Of a DNA stretch of 64,000 nucleotides, positions 34,979-43,883 are shown piece by piece. Origin of the DNA: CAZUCE01 sp964619265. Lineage in GTDB: Bacteria > Planctomycetota > UBA1135 > GCA-002686595. Below the pieces are notes generated by a model that was not told where the DNA came from, searched no databases, and saw only the letters and a program-made list of their open reading frames with translations. The stretch covers positions 124,001-188,000 of the forward strand of contig CAZUCE010000002.1 in the NCBI GenBank assembly GCA_964619265.1. Direction: 5' to 3'. Each line of letters opens with the position of its first letter. Within the stretch, counting starts at the first letter, position 1. Both the position numbers and the translations under genes were made by a program.

Positions 34979-35749
34979 ATGTCGCGCATTCAACACGCTC
35001 TGATCACCGGCGCCTCCAGCGGCATCGGCGAGGCCCTCGCCCGAGAATTGGCCAGCCGCGGGGCTCGGCTGGAAATTGCTGCACGCCGGCTCGATCGGCT
35101 GGAGTCGCTCGCCGCTGAATTGCGAGCTCGTGGCACCGAAGTTCACGTGGAAGCCTTGGATGTTCGCGATCCAGCGGCCGTTCGGGATTTCGTCCGCGAG
35201 GCGGACGGCCGATCGTCCACGGGGCTCGACCTGGTGGTTGCCAACGCCGGAGTCGGCCGCGCAGCTCCCGTGACCGAACTGTCGTTCGAGGACATCGACG
35301 AAACGCTGTCGGTCAATGTTCGCGGAGCCTTCGCAACGCTCCATGCGGGTCTCGAGGTTTGCTTGCCGCGTGGGCGGGGCACCTTGTGCGGGATTTCAAG
35401 CCTGGCCTCCCTGGGAGGCATGCCGGGCAGCGGTGCGTATGCCGCGAGCAAGGCGGCGCTCTCAACTTTCCTGCAGACGTTGCGTCTGGATCTGCGAGGA
35501 ACCGGTGTTCGGGTGCTCGATGTTCAGCCGGGTTTCGTGGTCTCCGAGATGACCGGCGGAGACCAGCAACATCCGGTGTTCCGGGGCCGCTCGATGGTCG
35601 CCACCGATGAGGCGGCGCGCCGGATCGTGGACGGTGTCCACGAAGGCCGTGTGGTCGTGAGCTTTCCGCGCTCGGAGAGCCTCCCCCTGCGTCTGCTGCG
35701 CTCCGGACCGCGCTGCCTGTGGGACGCGGTGGTAGGGCGCCTGCGTTAG
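34979..35749 (+). CDS. Short-chain dehydrogenase/reductase
   Basis: 256 residues. TGASSGIGEAL at residues 11-21 is the cofactor loop, ANAGVGRAAPV and the SSL...YAASKAAL motif supply the catalytic Ser, Tyr and Lys. It differs from the first SDR in this window (6587) both in cofactor loop and C-terminus. The substrate is unknown. Its stop overlaps the convergent gene's stop by four bases. Confidence 0.88.
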   Translation: MSRIQHALITGASSGIGEALARELASRGARLEIAARRLDRLESLAAELRARGTEVHVEALDVRDPAAVRDFVREADGRSSTGLDLVVANAGVGRAAPVTELSFEDIDETLSVNVRGAFATLHAGLEVCLPRGRGTLCGISSLASLGGMPGSGAYAASKAALSTFLQTLRLDLRGTGVRVLDVQPGFVVSEMTGGDQQHPVFRGRSMVATDEAARRIVDGVHEGRVVVSFPRSESLPLRLLRSGPRCLWDAVVGRLR

Positions 35750-37275
35750 CGCTCCTCCGCGACGTTAGCGCGAACTCGGATGGCGTTGGTGTAGACCGAC
35801 CGGGCCGCGGCTTCACGCACCGCGTAGGCACGCAGCCAGCCCTCGAAGGCTAGGTCGCCTGCGGCCGGAAGGGGGAGCTCGATTTCGAGCACGGTCTGAC
35901 CAGGCTCCAGTTCTCCAGCAGCCAGCTCCCACTCGCCCGTGGAGCCGGACCGGCCAGCGAAGATCTGCCACCGGACGTCGTCTCCCGCAAAGGCCCCGGC
36001 GAGTCTCAAGATGGTCGGCCGCGTTGGATCCAGGTCGATGGAGTCACCGAGCTGCGCGGTCTGACCTTCCTGTCGAACTTCCAAGACCAGCGCAGGTCCG
36101 TTGGAAAGAAACGAGCGGCCGGCGCTTATGGCTTGGACGAGGGCATCTTGCGATGTGGACTCGGTGAGCACGTGGGTCGCCCCTGCATCGAAGGGCTCTT
36201 CGTGAGCGTCGCTTCCGGCGAACGCTACGGCGGGGGCGCCGGTGGCTAACGCTTCGAGCCACGGCAAGACGTCGCCTTCCTGACCGAGCTGTGCTTCTCC
36301 GTTCCAAGCCAGGGTTCCCGCCTTCGGCGCGGAGATGTCCAGCTGGGAAAGGTCGAGGGCGCGCAACGAACTCAGCCGTTGCTCGCCCGAAAAGGCGCCG
36401 GGCCAATCGATCGAGGGACAGTGGAGCGGCGGCCACAGCTCTGCGCCGGTTGGCGAACGGCTTCCGTGGACAAGGGGATCGATCGCGACGATTCGGAATC
36501 CGGCGGGCAGAGCCTGTTTGGGCAGTGCTGGACGTGGACCGGCCCATTCGATCTGCCGCTCACAGAAGTAGGTCGCCCGCTGACCCCCCGGTTGACGCCC
36601 GGTCAACTCAAAGCGCAGCCGGACTCGGTGTCCCGGTTCGGTGGGCGGCGGGAAAATTTCACCCAGGTCGAGTTCGAAATCGAGGCGCGCATCGGGGCGA
36701 GGACCCGGGCGAGGACCCGGGCGAGGACCCGGGCTGGCAGCTTGAGGCTGCAGCTCGTTCCAGCGCGGGATCCACTGCGCGGCTCGCTGCTCAGCGCGCG
36801 CGCCGCGAATCGGTTCCGCACTCGGATGCAGAAAGTAATTTTGCCTGCGGCGGCCATGGGTCAGCGCCGGCGGCAAGCGTTCGAGGTCGGCGGCCAGGCG
36901 CGGGAATTCGAGTTGTCCCACCAGCTCGACTTCGAGGGGCTGTTTCCACAGCTCGCGGCGATCGGCTGTGACCCGCAGCTCGTCGAGGATCAGCCGCTCG
37001 CCGTCGCGCAGCCACTCGACAAACCACAACCGGCCGGCAACCCGCGTTCGTTCGCGGACCCGATCCACAAGAAACGGAACTAGAACCGGGGAGTTCGTGT
37101 CCTGGGCTCGTCCGCGCGGCCGCTCCCAGGCGTCCGAGGTGATCGGTGATCGCAGGTAGACGCCGTAGACATCTTCCGGGCCGCGGCCCAGAGGCGATTC
37201 GTGAACCCGCGCAGCGCTGGCTCCCAGAGCCAGCAGGGCGATCCCAAGCCGGGCTCGGACCCAGGTGCAGCTCAA
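35746..37275 (-). CDS. CehA/McbA-like PHP-fold protein, probably degenerate
   Basis: 509 residues with a signal-like N-terminus. The C-terminal region carries FAGSDAHEEPF and ISAGRSFLSNGPALVLEVR, hallmarks of the PHP-type metallohydrolase CehA/McbA, in which the Asp-x-His binds metal. The usual early metal ligands (an HxH near the N-terminus of the PHP domain) are not evident, so catalysis is doubtful. A Pro/Gly/Arg repeat (PGPRPGPRPGPR) around residue 185 results from a 12-bp tandem repeat at about 36,705-36,735. ATG 37275 overlaps the stop of the thioredoxin-like gene by four bases. Confidence 0.6.
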   Translation of the reverse strand: MSCTWVRARLGIALLALGASAARVHESPLGRGPEDVYGVYLRSPITSDAWERPRGRAQDTNSPVLVPFLVDRVRERTRVAGRLWFVEWLRDGERLILDELRVTADRRELWKQPLEVELVGQLEFPRLAADLERLPPALTHGRRRQNYFLHPSAEPIRGARAEQRAAQWIPRWNELQPQAASPGPRPGPRPGPRPDARLDFELDLGEIFPPPTEPGHRVRLRFELTGRQPGGQRATYFCERQIEWAGPRPALPKQALPAGFRIVAIDPLVHGSRSPTGAELWPPLHCPSIDWPGAFSGEQRLSSLRALDLSQLDISAPKAGTLAWNGEAQLGQEGDVLPWLEALATGAPAVAFAGSDAHEEPFDAGATHVLTESTSQDALVQAISAGRSFLSNGPALVLEVRQEGQTAQLGDSIDLDPTRPTILRLAGAFAGDDVRWQIFAGRSGSTGEWELAAGELEPGQTVLEIELPLPAAGDLAFEGWLRAYAVREAAARSVYTNAIRVRANVAEER

Positions 37276-37721
37276 GAGGGCTCGGGACTCCCCGTGCTGG
37301 AGTCTTCCAAGTTCGAGGAGCCCGCGGCAGCTTGGGCCGGCGCAAGGCGTTCGAGGGTTCGCCGCAGGCGCTCGGGTTCGATCACGCCGGAAAAGCCCTC
37401 GAGGAATTGCCCGTGCTCGTCAATGATCAGGACGAAGGGGAGCTGCATCGCGTCTTCGAGTTTGAGAGCCAGCTCCTCGACGTCCTCTTCGGCGTCGTCG
37501 CAGTCGGCGGCCAACAGGACGAAGCTACTCGCCACCAGCTCGGCGATTTCCGGCCGGGGGAGAACGGCCTGCACCAGGGCACGGCATTGGCTGCATTGTT
37601 CGCGCCCGTATTCGATCAGGAGTCGCTTGCCGTCGGTTTGCGCCTCGCTCAGCGCCTTACCGATCTCGGTATGCCAGTCGAAAGTTCCCTTGTCGTCGAA
37701 TGTGGGATGGGGCCGATTCAC
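37272..37721 (-). CDS. Thioredoxin-like protein with a CSQC motif
   Basis: 149 residues. After TDGKRLLIEYGREQCSQC comes an intact CxxC pair, then a short acidic loop (DCDDAEEDVEEL) and PFVLIIDEHGQFLEGFSG with the cis-Pro position at LPF. No signal peptide is seen, so it is probably cytoplasmic. Thioredoxin-like small proteins of this kind reduce disulfides or bind metal. It is the first gene before the PHP-like one and overlaps it by four bases. Confidence 0.8.
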   Translation of the reverse strand: MNRPHPTFDDKGTFDWHTEIGKALSEAQTDGKRLLIEYGREQCSQCRALVQAVLPRPEIAELVASSFVLLAADCDDAEEDVEELALKLEDAMQLPFVLIIDEHGQFLEGFSGVIEPERLRRTLERLAPAQAAAGSSNLEDSSTGSPEPS

Positions 37722-37888
37722 GGAGAGCGTGGGAGGGAGAAGGGGAGGCGAACTGTCCAGGGGAGCTCCTTGGGGAGCAAGGCGCCGGTCTGAGCGTCCG
37801 CGCAGGCGAGGAAAATAGCCGACTTGCCCGGCTCCCCGCTACGCGGGGCTCTCACCCTTTCCATCCCCTTCGTATGATCGGGGGCCTG

Positions 37889-39091
37889 ATGCCTACTCGA
37901 GTTCGGAATTCCATGCCCCCGGGGCGCCGCGCAGCGGCTCAGGGGGGGGTCCTGGGGCGACTGTTGGCCCTGATCCTGGGGGCGGTGGGTGTTTTGGGGC
38001 TCGGAATCTGGCTCGGGGGTCAATTTGCACCCTCGCTGCGGCTCGATCCGCGGGCTGAGCCCCGGCTGGTGGAGCCCCGCGGTCCCCTGGCATCGGGCGA
38101 AATGACCGCCGTCGAACTGTTCACGCGGGTCGCTCCCTCGGTCGTTCACATCGATTCGACGGCGACCGAATCAGGCCGGGGCGGATTCTTGGACACGAAT
38201 CGGTTGTTCGGAAGCGAGCGCATCGTCGGATCGGGCTCCGGATTTGTTTGGGATCAAGAGGGCCGCATCGTCACCAACCACCACGTGGTGGCGGGGGCCG
38301 AGGCTTGCCTGGTGACTCTGGCCGACCGCAGTGAGTGGCGCGCTGTCGTCCTGGGAATCGCGCCGGCCTACGACCTGGCCGTCCTCCAAATCGACGCACC
38401 GGCTGGTCGCCTCAAGCCGATTGCGGTGGGGACCTCTTCGGACCTTTTGGTCGGACAGCGCGTGTACGCGATCGGCAATCCGTTTGGCCTCGATCAGAGT
38501 CTCTCGGCCGGCGTTGTTTCGGCGACCGACCGCATGATGCCCAGCTCCGAAGGCGGTGTGATCGACGGGCTCGTTCAAACCGACGCTGCGATCAACCCAG
38601 GCAACTCAGGGGGCCCCTTGCTCGACAGCGCAGGTCGCCTGATCGGAGTCAACACGGCGCTCGTTTCTCCGACGGGCGTGTTCTCCGGCGTCGGCTTTTC
38701 GGTTCCCGTCGATACGGTCAATCGAATTGTTCCCAAAGTGCTCGCGAGCGGCTACGCGCCGCGCCCCGGCTTGGGCGTTCGGTTGGTCAGCGAGCAGGAG
38801 CGCTTCGCTCTTGGACTTGAAGGTGCCCTGGTAGCCATGGTCTTGGTCGGTTCTAGCGCCGACCGCGCAGGTCTCATGCCGCTGCTTCGGGATCGTTCAG
38901 GGAACATGATCGAAGGCGACCTGATCGTCGCCGTGGAAGGCGAAGAAGTGCTCAACAACGATCAGCTCAAGGCCGTCCTCTCGCGCTACGACGTCGGGCA
39001 AGACGTGACCTTGACCGTGGTGCGCGACGGGCAGCAAATTCCTGTCATGATCGAACTCGGCGCACTCTCGGCGGCCCCAGCGGGTCGATGA
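37889..39091 (+). CDS. HtrA/DegP-family serine protease
   Basis: 400 residues (405 from ATG 37874). One N-terminal membrane helix (LLALILGAVGVLGLGIWLGG) anchors a trypsin-like domain whose triad is visible: His in TNHHVVAGAE, Asp in PAYDLAVLQID, Ser in INPGNSGGPLLD. A single PDZ domain follows (PRPGLGVRLVSEQERFALGLEGALVAMV...). It would be a periplasmic quality-control protease. ATG 37889 is chosen because of its GGGGG upstream. The stop overlaps the CrcB start by four bases (ATGA). Confidence 0.9.
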   Translation: MPTRVRNSMPPGRRAAAQGGVLGRLLALILGAVGVLGLGIWLGGQFAPSLRLDPRAEPRLVEPRGPLASGEMTAVELFTRVAPSVVHIDSTATESGRGGFLDTNRLFGSERIVGSGSGFVWDQEGRIVTNHHVVAGAEACLVTLADRSEWRAVVLGIAPAYDLAVLQIDAPAGRLKPIAVGTSSDLLVGQRVYAIGNPFGLDQSLSAGVVSATDRMMPSSEGGVIDGLVQTDAAINPGNSGGPLLDSAGRLIGVNTALVSPTGVFSGVGFSVPVDTVNRIVPKVLASGYAPRPGLGVRLVSEQERFALGLEGALVAMVLVGSSADRAGLMPLLRDRSGNMIEGDLIVAVEGEEVLNNDQLKAVLSRYDVGQDVTLTVVRDGQQIPVMIELGALSAAPAGR

Positions 39092-39519
39092 GCGAGCCGG
39101 AGGCGACCGGTTCCGTTGCCGGGCTCTTGGGGCCGGCTGCAGCCGCTTCCGAGGGGCTCGGGACCTGGTTCGCCGTCGCGGCGGGCGGTGCTTGCGGCGC
39201 GCTGGCCCGACACGCGCTGGTCCAAGCGAGTTCGCGGGCTGGGATCGTTGCGCCGTTTGCGATCGGCTCGGTCAACGTGCTCGGTTGCTTCGCAGCCGGC
39301 GCACTGTGGAGCCTGCTCGAACGCTCCGGTCAGGCGCCTTGGTTGAGGCCCCTGGCGATCACCGGGTTTCTCGGTGCGTTCACCACCTTCTCGGCATTCA
39401 GCAAGGAGACCGTCGAGTTGCTCGCGGGCGGCAAGCCGGCGCTCGCGATCGGAAGCGTCCTAGCCCAGGTCGGGCTCGGGCTCGGGGCGGTCGCGGTGGG
39501 GCGGACCGTATTTGCCTGA
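39088..39519 (+). CDS. crcB: CrcB/Fluc fluoride ion channel
   Basis: 143 residues, four membrane helices. GGACGALARH at the start, GSVNVLGCFAAGAL with the conserved Asn, and GFLGAFTTFSAFSKE, which carries the Phe-box and Thr/Ser polar track of Fluc channels, all fit. Fluc dimers export fluoride. I saw no fluoride riboswitch upstream; the gene starts inside the protease stop. It converges on the nuclease gene with 10 bp between. Confidence 0.92.
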   Translation: MSEPEATGSVAGLLGPAAAASEGLGTWFAVAAGGACGALARHALVQASSRAGIVAPFAIGSVNVLGCFAAGALWSLLERSGQAPWLRPLAITGFLGAFTTFSAFSKETVELLAGGKPALAIGSVLAQVGLGLGAVAVGRTVFA

Positions 39520-39529
39520 CCGTACGAGC

Positions 39530-40606
39530 CTAGTCTTGGGGAGAATCTAAAGGAGCGCGGGGTTCCGGTCCGGCTGGGCGAACCTGCTCGGGGCCTAGAA
39601 GATCGATCTCAAACCCGCGCGAGCCGCGGTCGAGAGCACCCTCCAGGATCAGGTAGTTCTGACAGAACTCCTCGGTGGCGCGCCGCTTGAGGTCCGCGGT
39701 GTCGAATTGCTCTAGGTCCTCGGCTTGAATGCGCCCGCGAACGGAACGGCCCGAATCGCCGCTGCGCATCAGCAGAGTCCAGTCGCCATCGTCCTCGACG
39801 AAGATGCGCTGGATCGACCCGAACACGGAGACTCGGGCACCCGCGTCGCAGGCGAACGCAGCCAGCTCGAGCCCCGTAGGATCGTCGGCGGCAACGTCGC
39901 GGATCGGGTTTTTGGCCGCACGCTGTCGAAAAGCGGTGACCGCGTCGGCGCGTGCTTGCCACCAGGGGAGGAGTCGTTCGTACGGCCGAACCACGGCTGG
40001 TGCGCTCGAGTTGGCGGGGCGGTTGGTGGCCGGATTCCAGATGCCCAGACTTTGTTCCATGGCGCCGGACTGCGCGTTCAGGAAGGCCTCCTGGCAGATC
40101 AGGCTCTCCCCGTACTTGTTGAAGTAGGGGCTCTTGCCGAGTCGGACGAGCTCGACGTTGAAGTCGGTGCCGTCCGGGAGCAGGACGTGGCACAGCAGGC
40201 GCCCGTAGATGTCGCGCTGCTCGTTTCCGCCGGGAAACGCCAGCCCGACCTGGACGCGCCCGTCGACGGTGGCGTGCTCGGGAAGCCAACTCTCTGCCCA
40301 GGCGGCAGATTCCTCGCCAAAGACGGTTTCCGGCTTGGTCGGAGAAGGATTCGGATTTCCGCTGAGCTTTTCTTCGGTGTCCACCGACAACAATCGGAGC
40401 TTCTCTTTCACGCCGTCACGCAAGATGTGCAACGTGTCGCCGTCTACGATCTTGACGACTTCGAAGAGCTGTTCGGGGGCGCTGTGGCGGTGGACGGCCG
40501 GTTCGGCCAGAGTCTGCGCCTGTGGCGCCGTTTGGGCGAAAAGCAGACCGAGCCCGAGGGCTGCGAGGGGCCCGAGAGTCAGCCGTAGGCAAAGCGATGC
40601 ATGCAT
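39530..40606 (-). CDS. Secreted thermonuclease (SNase)-family protein
   Basis: 358 residues with a signal peptide (LTLGPLAALGLGLLFAQTAPQAQA-like). The SNase fold is shown by VVKIVDGDTLHIL, KLRLLSVDTEE, ERDIYGRLLCHVLLPDG and FNVELVRLGKSPYF. The calcium-binding Asp of VDGDT and the Arg/Glu around LRLLSVDTEE look intact, though in place of the usual D-P-E-T the loop has DTEE followed by an insertion of about 20 residues. The C-terminal part after residue 200 is unlike known domains. Minus strand, followed by the homoserine kinase gene's end 67 bp upstream. Confidence 0.85.
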   Translation of the reverse strand: MHASLCLRLTLGPLAALGLGLLFAQTAPQAQTLAEPAVHRHSAPEQLFEVVKIVDGDTLHILRDGVKEKLRLLSVDTEEKLSGNPNPSPTKPETVFGEESAAWAESWLPEHATVDGRVQVGLAFPGGNEQRDIYGRLLCHVLLPDGTDFNVELVRLGKSPYFNKYGESLICQEAFLNAQSGAMEQSLGIWNPATNRPANSSAPAVVRPYERLLPWWQARADAVTAFRQRAAKNPIRDVAADDPTGLELAAFACDAGARVSVFGSIQRIFVEDDGDWTLLMRSGDSGRSVRGRIQAEDLEQFDTADLKRRATEEFCQNYLILEGALDRGSRGFEIDLLGPEQVRPAGPEPRAPLDSPQD

Positions 40607-40673
40607 GGCGGGAGGGTAACCCCTGCCAAGGGCTCGGGTTGTGGCTTCTGTCGCTCCCCCGCAGGCACGTGGG

Positions 40674-41666
40674 CTAGGGCAGCACGGTGACCGCCGGGGC
40701 CTCCAGCACCGGCTCCAGGACGCGGGCCTTGGATCCTGGAGCGAAGCGCTCCAGGGTGCTTCCCATGGCTTCCGCCACGTCGCGGGCCGCGTCCTTGGTC
40801 GCGATGGCGATCAGGCCCGAGCCGGCTCCCGACAACGTGGAGGCGATCGCTCCCGCGTTTCGAGCGGCGTCGAGTGCCTCGGCGCTGCCGGGCAGGAGTG
40901 GGATGCGAAACGGGACATGCAGCCGGTCCTGGAGGCCCTCAGCTAGCAATTCTGGGTCGCCGGTCGTGATTCCGCGGGTGAGGAGTGCGGCACGCCGGGC
41001 GTTCTCGACGGCGTCCTGGAAGGGGACGCTGGTGGGCAGGGCCGCACGCGCGCGCTTCGTGGGGAGCGCTGAAGGCGGCCAGGCGGCGGCGAAGGCCAGG
41101 TCCTCACAGATGGGGATCTGCGCCAGGGCAGGGGCCGAGCCCTCCCGGGGGACGCAAACCGTGCAGCCGCCGACGAGCGAGGCCGTCACGTTGTCCGGGT
41201 GCCCCTCGAGCTCTAAGCCGAGCTTCAGCAGGTCGCGCAGAGCTTGCCCCCTGGCGGGCTCCAGTCCCCCTCCAGCCAGGGCTCGGCCAAGCAGTAGCCC
41301 CGCTGCCGTCGCAGCCCCGCTCGATCCATAGCCCCGTCCAATGGGGATCGAGCTGCGCACCCTAAGGCGCAATCCAGGGGGGAGGGCTCCTTCGCCCAGC
41401 GCGAGAGCGAGGGCTCTTCGCAGGAGGTCGCTCTGCTCGGGGGGCCACTCGTCCGGGCCCGTGTGTTGGCGTTCTAGGACGACTTCGGGGGCCAGATGGG
41501 CCCTGCTGGCGTCGCCGGATTCGGCGCGAACCTCGATCCACAAGCCTAGGGCGAGCCCCAGAGCGTCGAATCCGCAACCCAGATTGGAAGTCGAGGCAGG
41601 GACGCGTACCGCGAGGCGTGGGAGGCCCGGGGGGGGCTTCGTGGAGAGACTCGGTGGAGAAGGCAT
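40674..41666 (-). CDS. thrB: Homoserine kinase (GHMP family)
   Basis: 330 residues. RVPASTSNLGCGFDALGLAL, the phosphate loop GRGYGSSGAATAAG and LEGHPDNVTASLVGG identify homoserine kinase, which phosphorylates L-homoserine for threonine synthesis; DALGLALGL and the C-terminal TLSGAGSGLIAI are also typical. The cytoplasmic enzyme is the size usual for the family. Together with threonine ammonia-lyase at 4-5 kb it gives two steps around threonine in this window, though in separate loci. Confidence 0.92.
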   Translation of the reverse strand: MPSPPSLSTKPPPGLPRLAVRVPASTSNLGCGFDALGLALGLWIEVRAESGDASRAHLAPEVVLERQHTGPDEWPPEQSDLLRRALALALGEGALPPGLRLRVRSSIPIGRGYGSSGAATAAGLLLGRALAGGGLEPARGQALRDLLKLGLELEGHPDNVTASLVGGCTVCVPREGSAPALAQIPICEDLAFAAAWPPSALPTKRARAALPTSVPFQDAVENARRAALLTRGITTGDPELLAEGLQDRLHVPFRIPLLPGSAEALDAARNAGAIASTLSGAGSGLIAIATKDAARDVAEAMGSTLERFAPGSKARVLEPVLEAPAVTVLP

Positions 41667-41868
41667 GGGAGCCCTATGTTCGGCGCCGGATCGACGGGGT
41701 GCAAGCGTCGAGGCGGTGTGTTCTCCACGGTTTGTTCCACGAGTTATCCACGTGCTTGAGTCGCTTCGGCCTCTTCACGTTCCAACCGCTCTCGCGAAGC
41801 GCTGCTATAAACGCCTGCCCGGGCCACGCATCGACACCTTCGACCGAGACCGCGGTCTCCGACTCCTT

Positions 41869-42192
41869 ATGCAAGCTAACGAACACGAGCACGAGCGCTT
41901 CATCTCTCGCCTTTCCACGCTGCGCGGATTCAGCATTCAACCCTCTGTGGGACGCTGGGTTTTGATTCGCGTGGAAGATCACGAGCAGTTTGCTGAGCGC
42001 CTCGCAGGCAAGCTCGAGCCTGGCGCCATCAGCATTCCCGAGCATCTTCCTGGCACGATTCGACTCCCCGTGCGCGATGCGAAGGCCAACGAGCAGGTCG
42101 TGCTCGCGATGGGCGAGCTGCTCGGCGAGCTGGACTCTGAAGCGGAGAGCGAAGACTTGGAGTTCAGCGCGGTTCAGCGCTTCAAGGGCTGA
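41869..42192 (+). CDS. Small protein resembling a class I aminotransferase C-terminal domain
   Basis: 107 residues from ATG 41869. The pattern HERFISRLSTLRGFSIQPSV, GRWVLIRVEDHEQFAERL, EPGAISIPEHLPGTIRLPV, then DAKANEQVVLAMGELL follows the small C-terminal domain of histidinol-phosphate-type aminotransferases, but no PLP-binding part is encoded. The 200 bp upstream hold no open frame in this phase with a start. It may be a stand-alone regulatory domain or a truncated copy; the clean frame and codon use argue against simple decay. I see no signal peptide. Confidence 0.5.
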   Translation: MQANEHEHERFISRLSTLRGFSIQPSVGRWVLIRVEDHEQFAERLAGKLEPGAISIPEHLPGTIRLPVRDAKANEQVVLAMGELLGELDSEAESEDLEFSAVQRFKG

Positions 42193-42399
42193 TCGCTCGA
42201 TGCCCGCCCCGCAAGGAGCTGGGCAACCAGAGGATGGCCGTTCGGGCACCGGCTGCTACGCTTTTCGCCCTTCGGGGTCTCCGGCCGCAGCGCTCTTGCG
42301 GCTTGTGCCCCTTGGCGGCCGGCTCCCCCGCGAGCGAGGCTGCTTCTCCCTGCTCACCCTTCGCCGCTTTGAACGGCAGCGCCCCCTTTTTTCCTTCCG

Positions 42400-43377
42400 A
42401 TGCCCAGCTCCACTACCCGAGCCGACAAGGCTGCCTCCCGCGACAAGAAGAAGTCGCGCTCCAAGTCCAAGCGCAAAGCGAATCCTTCGCACGTGATCGG
42501 CGGAGAAGTCGTGCCGGCTCCAAAGCGGGCGAAGAAATCCAAAGCCAAGGTGAAGAAGGGCGCGAAAAAGAGCGGCAAGGTCAAGCTGACCGCGAAGACC
42601 GCTGACGCGCACGCGCTCTATCAGGCAGCGGTGCAGAGCCCCGACGTGGACGTCGAATTTCTGACCAAGACCTACCGCCGGCTCCGCGGGCGCGCGCCCC
42701 GCCACTTGCGCGAAGATTTTTGCGGTACGGCGTTCCTGCTGTCGGAGTGGCTGCGAGCTCACCCGGAGAATTCCGGCGAAGGCTACGACATCGACTCGCC
42801 GACGATTCAGTGGGGCAAGGACCACAACTACGAAGGGCTCGAAAATTGGGAGGAACGCGTCAAGCTGTTCGAAGCTGACGTTCGCGAGCCTTCCGACCAG
42901 CCGCCGGACATTCGCAATTCGCCGAACTTCTCTTGGATGATCTTCACGGATCGCCAGGTGATGCTCGACTACTTCCGCGGCGTCCAGCAGGACCTGGCCG
43001 AGGACGGGCTGTTCGTGCTCGACATCTACGGCGGTCCGGAAGCGCTGGACGAGATGGAAGATAAGCGCAAGGTCAAAGGCGGATTCACCTACGTGTGGGA
43101 GCAAAAGAGCTATCACCCGGCGACCGGCGACTATCACTGCGCGATCCACTTCCGCTTCCCGGATGGAACCGAGCTGCGCAACGTCTACGACTACCGCTGG
43201 CGTCTTTGGAGTCTGCCCGAGCTGCGCGACTTGCTCATCGAGGCGGGGTTCTCCAAAGTCGACTCGTACTGGGAGGGGACCGACGAAGATGGCGTCTCCG
43301 GCAACGGGGTCTACAAGCGCTCCGAAAAAGGTGAGAATTGCCCGGCTTGGGTCACCTGGGTCGTCGCCCAGAAGTAG
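42400..43377 (+). CDS. Class I SAM-dependent methyltransferase with a Lys-rich N-terminal tail
   Basis: 325 residues. The first 65 residues are basic and low-complexity (KKKSRSKSKRK, PKRAKKSKAKVKKGAKKSGK), like a nucleic-acid-binding tail. From about residue 70 the class I fold is seen: LREDFCGTAFLLSEWL (SAM loop variant EDFCGTA), then GEGYDIDSPTIQWG, and a strand FVLDIYGGPEAL. The substrate is unknown; the tail suggests DNA or RNA. Bases 42193-42399 before it carry no gene and end in a run of six T's before the start region. Confidence 0.75.
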   Translation: MPSSTTRADKAASRDKKKSRSKSKRKANPSHVIGGEVVPAPKRAKKSKAKVKKGAKKSGKVKLTAKTADAHALYQAAVQSPDVDVEFLTKTYRRLRGRAPRHLREDFCGTAFLLSEWLRAHPENSGEGYDIDSPTIQWGKDHNYEGLENWEERVKLFEADVREPSDQPPDIRNSPNFSWMIFTDRQVMLDYFRGVQQDLAEDGLFVLDIYGGPEALDEMEDKRKVKGGFTYVWEQKSYHPATGDYHCAIHFRFPDGTELRNVYDYRWRLWSLPELRDLLIEAGFSKVDSYWEGTDEDGVSGNGVYKRSEKGENCPAWVTWVVAQK

Positions 43378-43442
43378 TCCCTTCCGCAAACGCTCCGGCT
43401 GAGGGGCCACCCCGAAAACGACCGCCCGACCTCCTGTCCCAC

Positions 43443-43811
43443 ATGCAGTTAGCTCACACGATGATCCGGGTCCGCGACCTGGAGGCAACGATTCGGTTCT
43501 ACACCGAGTTCTTGGGCCTGCGCGAGGTCAAGCGCGGGACGATCGGAGACGAGGCCACCCTGGTCTTTCTCACCGATGAGTCGGAGAGCTATCACATCGA
43601 GCTCACCTACAACCACGACGGACGCGAGTACGAACTGGGAACCCAGTTCGGTCACTTAGCCTTCTTCGCCGAGGACCTCGAGCCGATCGTCGCCAAGTTG
43701 GAGAAGGAAGGACGCTGGTTTCGCCGTTCGAAGCCGGGGAATCGTTCCAAGTACATCTTCGTGAAGGACCCGAATGACTACGACGTGGAGATTCTTGAGA
43801 AGCGCAGCTAG
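43443..43811 (+). CDS. gloA: Glyoxalase I (lactoylglutathione lyase)-like protein
   Basis: 122 residues from ATG 43443. It starts QLAHTMIRVRDLEATIRFYTEFLGLREV and continues with VFLTDESESYHIELTYNHDGREYELGTQFGHLAFFAEDLEPIV... and ends NDYDVEILEKRS, matching the vicinal-oxygen-chelate fold. His, Glu (HIELTYN) and a second His (GHLAFF) and Glu (VEILE) are in the metal-ligand positions of glyoxalase I. It converts the methylglyoxal-thiol adduct. It lies 65 bp after the methyltransferase gene. Confidence 0.88.
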   Translation: MQLAHTMIRVRDLEATIRFYTEFLGLREVKRGTIGDEATLVFLTDESESYHIELTYNHDGREYELGTQFGHLAFFAEDLEPIVAKLEKEGRWFRRSKPGNRSKYIFVKDPNDYDVEILEKRS

Positions 43812-43883
43812 CCAGGCCTTGGGGGAAAAGCCCCATCGCCATGGGCTGCGGGTCCTCTAGGGGAGGGCTGAGCCGTTCTGGGT

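Noticed and set aside
36700..36740. 12-bp tandem repeat in the PHP-like gene
   Set aside because: It only encodes a Pro/Gly/Arg linker; not a separate repeat element.
37834..37848. Hairpin CCCCGC-TAC-GCGGGG before the protease gene
   Set aside because: Short, no T run and no gene end there; no evidence for a riboswitch or attenuator.
39060..39100. Fluoride riboswitch before crcB
   Set aside because: The crcB start overlaps the protease stop, leaving no leader RNA, and no matching fold is seen.
41715..41760. TTATCCACG, close to a DnaA box, and nearby TTCCACG
   Set aside because: A single imperfect box without dnaA, dnaN or a cluster of boxes does not support an origin.
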